NCBI GenBank assembly: GCA_020027875.1
Contig: JAHRHA010000048.1
Coordinates: forward strand, 1 to 46,171
Direction of reading: 5' to 3'
Length of the DNA: 46,171 nucleotides
Origin: Micromonosporaceae bacterium
GTDB taxonomy: Bacteria > Actinomycetota > Actinomycetes > Mycobacteriales > Micromonosporaceae
The notes under the pieces were generated by a model that did no database searches, was not told where the DNA came from, and saw nothing but the letters and a program-made list of their open reading frames with translations. Shown here piece after piece: positions 41,862 through 46,171 of the stretch. The position numbers were made by a program, and so were the translations under genes. Position 1 is the first letter of the stretch; each line of letters starts with the position of its first letter.

Positions 41862-42186
41862 GCTAACGATCTCGTGGTAACCAAGAAGATCTACAGCGCC
41901 TTCTTCCGTACGCCGCTAGAGCAGATCCTTGCCGACCTTATGCGGACCACGCTCGTCATCTGCGGAGTCTATGCGAGCATTGGTTGTCAAATCACGGCAT
42001 TCGATGCCTTCATGCGTAGCACCAAAGGTAATCTACGTCGCCGACGCTATGCTGGCGCACACCGAGAGCGAGCACGTCGAGAGCGCCCAATACGTTGAGC
42101 GACTGTGCGCCTCTGTCCACAAGACTCAGACGGTGGTTCGACAGCTGGACAACTCCACCGGCGTCAGGAACGAGAACAATTCATGA
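41862..42186 (+). pseudogene. Isochorismatase-family fragment with frameshift
   Basis: The frame begins without a start: DLVVTKKIYSAFFRTPLEQI, LADLMRTTLVICGVYASIGC and QITAFDAFMRS. An extra base near 42028 shifts it to VIYVADAMLAHTESEHVESA and QYVERLCASVHKTQTVVRQL. This is the C-terminal half of an isochorismatase/PhzD-like hydrolase, including the Cys-bearing CGVYA region. The N-terminal half with the catalytic Asp is missing. It lies directly behind the transposase remnant. Confidence 0.8.
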
Positions 42187-42824
42187 TGAACTCCAGATTA
42201 TTGATCCTCTTCCTTGCGACGACGATCCCGATCGTGTGCTTCCCAGGTCCGTCTGTCGCGTTCATCCTCACGAACTCGGTCCAGAAGGGCCGGGCCGCCG
42301 GCCTGTTCTCCATGCTCGGCGTCGAGATCGGCTACCTGGTGCACGTCTTCGGAGCCGTCGTCGGCATCTCCGCCATCATCGCCGCCAGCGCGCAGCTGTT
42401 TACCGCCATCAAGATCGCCGGCGCCGCGTGGCTGCTCTGGCTCGCGTGGAAGGCGTTCCGCTCCCGGAAGGAAGGAACCCTCGCCCACGTGGCTAACAAC
42501 GACCAGGAAGACCGCAGCGGCCGGACGGCGTTCCGCAGCGGCTTGCTCGTCGGCGCTCTCAACCCCAAGACAGCTGTCTTCTTCCTGGCGTTCCTGCCGC
42601 AATTCGTCTCCACGTCCGCCGGTCCGGTTCCCATCCAGCTGCTCATCTTCGGCCTGCTGTTCATCGCGCTCGCGTCGGTGCCCGACTCCCTGTGGGCCAT
42701 TGGCGGCGGGTACCTGCGCACCCTGGCACCCAGGCTCCGGCTCCGGTCTCTCGATCGGGCGGCGGGCGTGATCTACAGCGTCCTGGCCGCCTTCACCGTG
42801 ACCACGACGGCAGCACGATCGTGA
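42183..42824 (+). CDS. LysE-family amino-acid exporter
   Basis: 213 residues from ATG 42183 (an ATG follows immediately). Six helices with LysE/RhtB motifs: FLATTIPIVCFPGPSVAFIL, SVQKGRAAGLFSMLGVEIGY, IKIAGAAWLLWLAWKAFRS, then FRSGLLVGALNPKTAVFFLA and FLPQFV. These proteins export amino acids or similar solutes; substrate unknown. It is intact while both flanks are mobile-element debris. The ribosome site is weak. Confidence 0.88.
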   Translation: MMNSRLLILFLATTIPIVCFPGPSVAFILTNSVQKGRAAGLFSMLGVEIGYLVHVFGAVVGISAIIAASAQLFTAIKIAGAAWLLWLAWKAFRSRKEGTLAHVANNDQEDRSGRTAFRSGLLVGALNPKTAVFFLAFLPQFVSTSAGPVPIQLLIFGLLFIALASVPDSLWAIGGGYLRTLAPRLRLRSLDRAAGVIYSVLAAFTVTTTAARS

Positions 42825-43035
42825 GCGCGGCACGAAGATGGCGAATGGCTCCCATCGCGAACGATTCTTCCCGATAGCGTCGAAGAGAAGGTCCTGGTCG
42901 AGCAGGCCGAGAGCGGCCAGCGCCCTCTCCAGTTCCGTAGATTGCCCGGGCTGCTCCGCGCTCTCGGAGCAGTTCCGACAGCGCCATGATGTTCGTGGTC
43001 TCGGCGCGGATGCGCAGCATCCGCCACCCCGGATC

Positions 43036-43760
43036 CACTGGGAGCTGTGCGTACTGCTCAGGCTTGCGAGAGGGGGTGCGCTCCGGGGACGTGTTCGTGC
43101 CCGGCACCGTCGCTTTGCCGACGCCGGTTCGTACCTGTTCACCCGCGGACGGCGGGGGCCGCGACGGTCGGAGTTCTGCGCGCTGGTCGGCAAACCGCCG
43201 ACGGCCTCCACGCACCGCAGTAGGGCCTGCAGGAGTTCCGCGCGGCGGTGACCGACCAGCAGGCTGTCCTCGCCGCGGCGGCACCGGACGACGTCGGCGC
43301 GGTGCGCTTGGACGCCCAGGGCCAGCTCGTCATCCCGTCGCTGTCGGCCGAGGACGTCCCGTGCGAGGCGACCATGTTGAGGCAGGAGTGGGCGGAGATG
43401 CTGTCCCTCGCACCGGGTTCTTGGCGTGCTTCACCCACGCCGGCGGACACACGCGGGCCTAGTCGGCCGAGCTCAAGCGCAAAATCTTGACCGTCCTGAT
43501 CGCGAACGCCAAGAACTTGGGTCTGGTCAAAGAATGAGCGACGCGTGCGGGTGCCCAACGACACGCTCGCCTGGACGCGGGAGTGGTACGTGCGGGAGGA
43601 GACTCTGCCAGAGGCCAACTCCGTGATCGTCAACCACCATCACCGCCTGGAGCTGGCGAAGGTGTTCGGCGCGGCACCATGCCGTCCCCGGGCGGGCAGC
43701 GGTTCCCCACCCCGGGCGAGTCGGTGACCGCCCGGGCAAGGGGGTCACGTCAACCAGATG
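43036..43760 (+). mobile_element. Tn3-family transposase remnant
   Basis: Pieces in different frames match Tn3-type transposases in order: WELCVLLRLARG with the out-of-frame RSGDVFVPGT, then GSYLFTRGRRGPRRSEFCAL and VGKPPTAST. These are followed by LQEFRAAVTDQQAVLAAAAP, QLVIPSLSAEDVP, then TGFLACFTHAGG and LTVLIANAKNLGL, and finally LAWTREWYVREETLPEANSV, NHHHRLELAKVFG and GQRFPT. The middle and end of the catalytic region are present but interrupted by several frameshifts, and the C-terminus is missing. No 38-base terminal repeats were seen. Confidence 0.8.
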
Positions 43761-44048
43761 CATTCCGTGGCATGCACGTCGTACGGTAAAGAGGTGCTTC
43801 CACGGAATCAACCTTCGCCGGTTCGGGGCGGAGGAGCCATGCCGGACCTGCCGGCCCTGCTCACGGTGATCGAGCTCACCCCCGGCAGGTAGTAGCTGCT
43901 CACCACAGCCACCGCATCGTTCGAGGACGAGCTGCAGAACGGGCTCAGCCCAGCGATCCCCGCCGCTTTCTCTGCAGCAGTTCAGCACCACCCTGACCAG
44001 GCCACGATCAGCCGGATATCGCGCCGACACCACCGAAGGACGGCCTCA
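43761..44048. other. Gene-free stretch before the oxidoreductase gene
   Basis: Short plus-strand open pieces (for example from ATG 43840, ending at two TAG codons near 43890) have no recognisable domain; probably debris. Confidence 0.35.
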
Positions 44049-45029
44049 ATGACCGACACCATGCGAGCCGTCGTCCTGGACGCCCCGGGATCGCCCGAGG
44101 CCCTGACCATCCGCGAACTCCCCCGGCCCACCCCCGCGCACGGATGGGTGCTCATCCAGGTCAAGGCCTTCGGGCTCAACCGCTCCGAGCTGCACACCCG
44201 CCTCGGCATCGCCGAGGGTGTGACCTTCCCTCGGGTGCTCGGCATCGAAGCCACCGGCGTCGTCGCCGCGTGCCCCGGCGGAGAGTTCGCCATCGGCCAG
44301 CAAGTCGTGGCCATGATGGGCGGCATGGGCCGCACCTTCGACGGCGGCTACGCCCAGTACACCTGCGTGCCGGCCGCTCAGGTCATCGCCTTCTCCAGCG
44401 CCCTGGACTGGTCCACGCTCGGGGCCGTCCCGGAGATGTTGCAGACCGCCCATGGCTCCCTGACCGTCGGTCTGGACGCCCAACCTAGGCAGTCCATCCT
44501 CATCCGGGGTGGCACGTCTTCGGTCGGCATGGCCACAGCGGTCCTGGGCAAGCAACGGGGCATGACCGTGCTAGCCACCACCCGCAATCCCGACAGGGCG
44601 TCGGCGCTGACCGGCATCGGCGTGGACCACGTGCTCATCGATGATGGCGACGTAGCGGACAAGGTCCGCGCGATCCTCCCTGACGGCGTCGACACCGCCC
44701 TGGAGCTGGTAGGTACCCCCACCCTGCCGGACACGCTGCGCTCGGTGCGCGTTCACGGCGTGGTGTGCTTCACCGGGATGCTGTCCAATCAGTGGACGGT
44801 GCGCGACTTCTACCCGATCGACTACCTCCCGCGGGGGGTGCGTCTGACCGCCTACCACGGCGACGCCGGCGACCTTCCCCCACGGGTCCTGCAAGACTTC
44901 TTGGACGGCGTCGCCGCCGGCAGTACGGTCGTGCCCATCGCCCGGGTCTACGACTTCGGGCAGATCGTGGAGGCCCACGCCGCCATGGAAGCCGGAATCT
45001 CGAGCGGGAAACTCGTCGTCACCACCTGA
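44049..45029 (+). CDS. Zinc-type alcohol dehydrogenase-like / quinone oxidoreductase
   Basis: 326 residues from ATG 44049 with GAAGGA upstream. Medium-chain dehydrogenase fold: a GroES-like N-terminal domain (LPRPTPAHGWVLIQVKAFGL, NRSELHTRLG, FPRVLGIEATGVV), then the NAD(P) domain with ILIRGGTSSVGMATAVLGKQ and LATTRNPDRASAL, and the closing KLVVTT. It lacks the Cys/His ligand set of catalytic and structural zinc, so it is a zinc-independent NADPH:quinone oxidoreductase-type enzyme. Substrate unknown. Intact and probably monocistronic. Confidence 0.9.
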   Translation: MTDTMRAVVLDAPGSPEALTIRELPRPTPAHGWVLIQVKAFGLNRSELHTRLGIAEGVTFPRVLGIEATGVVAACPGGEFAIGQQVVAMMGGMGRTFDGGYAQYTCVPAAQVIAFSSALDWSTLGAVPEMLQTAHGSLTVGLDAQPRQSILIRGGTSSVGMATAVLGKQRGMTVLATTRNPDRASALTGIGVDHVLIDDGDVADKVRAILPDGVDTALELVGTPTLPDTLRSVRVHGVVCFTGMLSNQWTVRDFYPIDYLPRGVRLTAYHGDAGDLPPRVLQDFLDGVAAGSTVVPIARVYDFGQIVEAHAAMEAGISSGKLVVTT

Positions 45030-45227
45030 CCGCACAACCACGGTAGGAGCGGTCGAGCCGGGGGTCCTGTCCACGGCTGGAAGCGGCGGCTGGTGAGCGC
45101 TGCTAGTCCGTTTACGCCCACCGGGAAGCAGCCAGACACAGGCAACGGCTGATCGACCTGTGGCCGCAGCGGCGACAGGGTGCTCGACCAGCCAAGCTCG
45201 ACCTGGCCACCGCCTACCTCAACGTAC
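45030..45227. other. Possible remnant upstream of the left-facing ORFs
   Basis: A plus-strand frame near 45121-45230 reads HREAARHRQRLIDLWPQRR and AKLDLATAYLNVLS, which has coding-like composition but no start and no recognised family; perhaps the tail of a lost gene. Confidence 0.25.
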
Positions 45228-45446
45228 TTAGCCCAGGTCTATCGTGCGCCGAGCAGACTCGGGGGTGAACGTGTGTAGTCGACCTTGAGTCGTAAGCTCG
45301 TCGTCGCCTGCCGGTGCAAGTCCGGTCCGGGTAGCTGCCAGGAGGCCCGGTAGCAGGCTGGCGGCTCGGTCTGGAAACAGCCTCGACAACGCGGCGAGCA
45401 CGGCCCGGTCTGGTGCTGGAGTCAGCCAGACGGCGTCTCTGGTCAA
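45228..45446 (-). CDS. Hypothetical protein or fragment
   Basis: 72 residues: TPAPDRAVLAALSRLFPDRA, ASLLPGLLAATRTGLAP, then LTTQGRLHTFTPESARRTID. Coding-like helical composition without a known motif. The flanking DNA holds no upstream promoter-like signal that I can see, so it may be a fragment. Confidence 0.3.
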   Translation of the reverse strand: MTRDAVWLTPAPDRAVLAALSRLFPDRAASLLPGLLAATRTGLAPAGDDELTTQGRLHTFTPESARRTIDLG

Positions 45447-45558
45447 GCCTCATCGAGGGCCCTGTCCGGGCTGGGCGAGGTCGGGAAAGGGGTCGCTTCC
45501 TTGCCTGGCGCGACGAACCGGCGCCGCGATGACCGCGCATCGGCTCGTTGCCGAATTG

Positions 45559-46170
45559 CTATGTGGGCAGGCGCCACACCCGCAGGAGACCTCCCGGCTC
45601 CGAGCAGGCCAGAACGGCCCGGCGGGCCATGCAGTTCAAGCTGGTACCGGCGACGCTGCCCAACTGACGTGGGCGGCCATGTTCGTCCACAATGGTGAAG
45701 CCGGTGCGCTGTGCCCCCGGCTGCAAGAGTAGAGCCCGCCCGCTGTCGGGCCAGTCCACCATGACAGAGTCAGGGAACGTGGTGACGGTACGGCCGCTCG
45801 TCGGGTCGATCAGGAGCACGACCTTGCGTGACCCGGCCGGCAGGCGCTGGTCGGTCGGGGGGAGCGCTAGCAGCCCGCCGCCCCCGAGCTGCTTGATCAC
45901 CTCGGCCGAGAGCCGCACGCGCAGCTTACCGGAGCGCGGGTCGATGATCGTGTGGCCTCCGTTGACGTGTAGGCACATGAGGTCGGCGCAGCTGGACAGA
46001 AAGAACCACGAGTTGTACTCGGTTATTGGTACGACCAAGGGAACCGTCAGCGACCACGCCCGGCGCAGCGGGCCCAGCCGGTAGCCGATGATCTCGGCCC
46101 GATCCCGCTCTCGGGCCCCCGTCACGAGGGTGTCACCGACAAGGGCGGCGGTTGTGCCCTGAGTCTCGGG
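45559..46170 (-). CDS. PQQ/WD-like beta-propeller protein, C-terminal part (runs off window)
   Basis: The frame is open from the right edge (TQGTTAALVGDTLVTG, then DRAEIIGYRLGPLRRAWSLT) to the stop at 45559. Repeating strands of the form GHTIIDPRSGKLRVRLS, VVLLIDPTSGRTVTTFPD and GFTIVDEHGRPRQLG, and an end of CSEPGGLLRVWRLPT, indicate a beta-propeller of PQQ-like or WD-like type. The N-terminus lies outside the window, so signal peptide and blade number are unknown. It is unlike the LVIVD family in its strand signature. Confidence 0.6.
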   Translation of the reverse strand, partial: PETQGTTAALVGDTLVTGARERDRAEIIGYRLGPLRRAWSLTVPLVVPITEYNSWFFLSSCADLMCLHVNGGHTIIDPRSGKLRVRLSAEVIKQLGGGGLLALPPTDQRLPAGSRKVVLLIDPTSGRTVTTFPDSVMVDWPDSGRALLLQPGAQRTGFTIVDEHGRPRQLGSVAGTSLNCMARRAVLACSEPGGLLRVWRLPT

Positions 46171-46171
46171 T

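Overview
The window is GC-rich DNA with the codon bias, GTG starts, secreted lipoproteins and gene families (LVIVD-repeat proteins, DUF2752, DUF2784, F510_1955-type beta-propeller, M56/BlaI pair, L,D-transpeptidase) of an actinobacterium, most likely a filamentous actinomycete. The genus cannot be fixed from this sequence. No rRNA, tRNA or CRISPR array was found.

Layout. (1) 1-2.5 kb: the start of a secreted LVIVD-repeat protein running off the left edge, a multicopper oxidase fragment and a WD40 lipoprotein. (2) 2.5-9.5 kb: a copper block. It has csoR-copZ-secreted His-rich protein-copA behind a clear CsoR-type operator, and above it an operon of thioredoxin-like lipoprotein, UreH/TauE-type membrane protein with a cupredoxin tail, HMA metallochaperone and DUF2752. 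(3) 9.5-15.9 kb: copD, a frameshifted M56 (BlaR1-like) peptidase and a BlaI-family repressor, then an L,D-transpeptidase, an F510_1955-type propeller and a DUF2784 remnant. (4) 16-20 kb: a saccharopine-dehydrogenase-like oxidoreductase, then decayed response regulator, histidine kinase and FtsX permease. (5) 20-26.5 kb: a second P1B ATPase with a degenerate HMA domain, a His-rich linker and a rare CPD motif, followed by secreted or lipoprotein genes and small ORFs. (6) 26.7-34.9 kb: four intact secreted LVIVD or LVIVD-like proteins, a fifth as a C-terminal remnant, and a CHRD protein. (7) 35-46 kb: a decayed mosaic (Clp-like, DUF1905, slipin, isochorismatase, IS and Tn3 fragments) around intact CcdA/thioredoxin, alpha/beta-hydrolase, ArsR, LysE and zinc-type oxidoreductase genes.

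How it may work together. Cytosolic copper would be sensed by CsoR, carried by HMA chaperones and exported by CopA. CopD, the TauE-cupredoxin protein, thioredoxin-like lipoproteins and secreted His-rich proteins would act at or outside the membrane. The most notable signal is a short inverted repeat, CTAW-N5-WTAG. I found seven exact copies by eye (450, 2224, 9069, 12486, 14155, 15928, 24436), all between genes and upstream of a gene, including the blaI gene itself. Two one-mismatch copies precede the LVIVD remnant and the CHRD gene. This suggests one BlaI-controlled regulon tying the copper genes to the secreted propeller proteins.

Many genes outside the copper and LVIVD cores carry single-base frameshifts or are truncated. 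Real decay and uncorrected assembly indels cannot be separated from the sequence alone.
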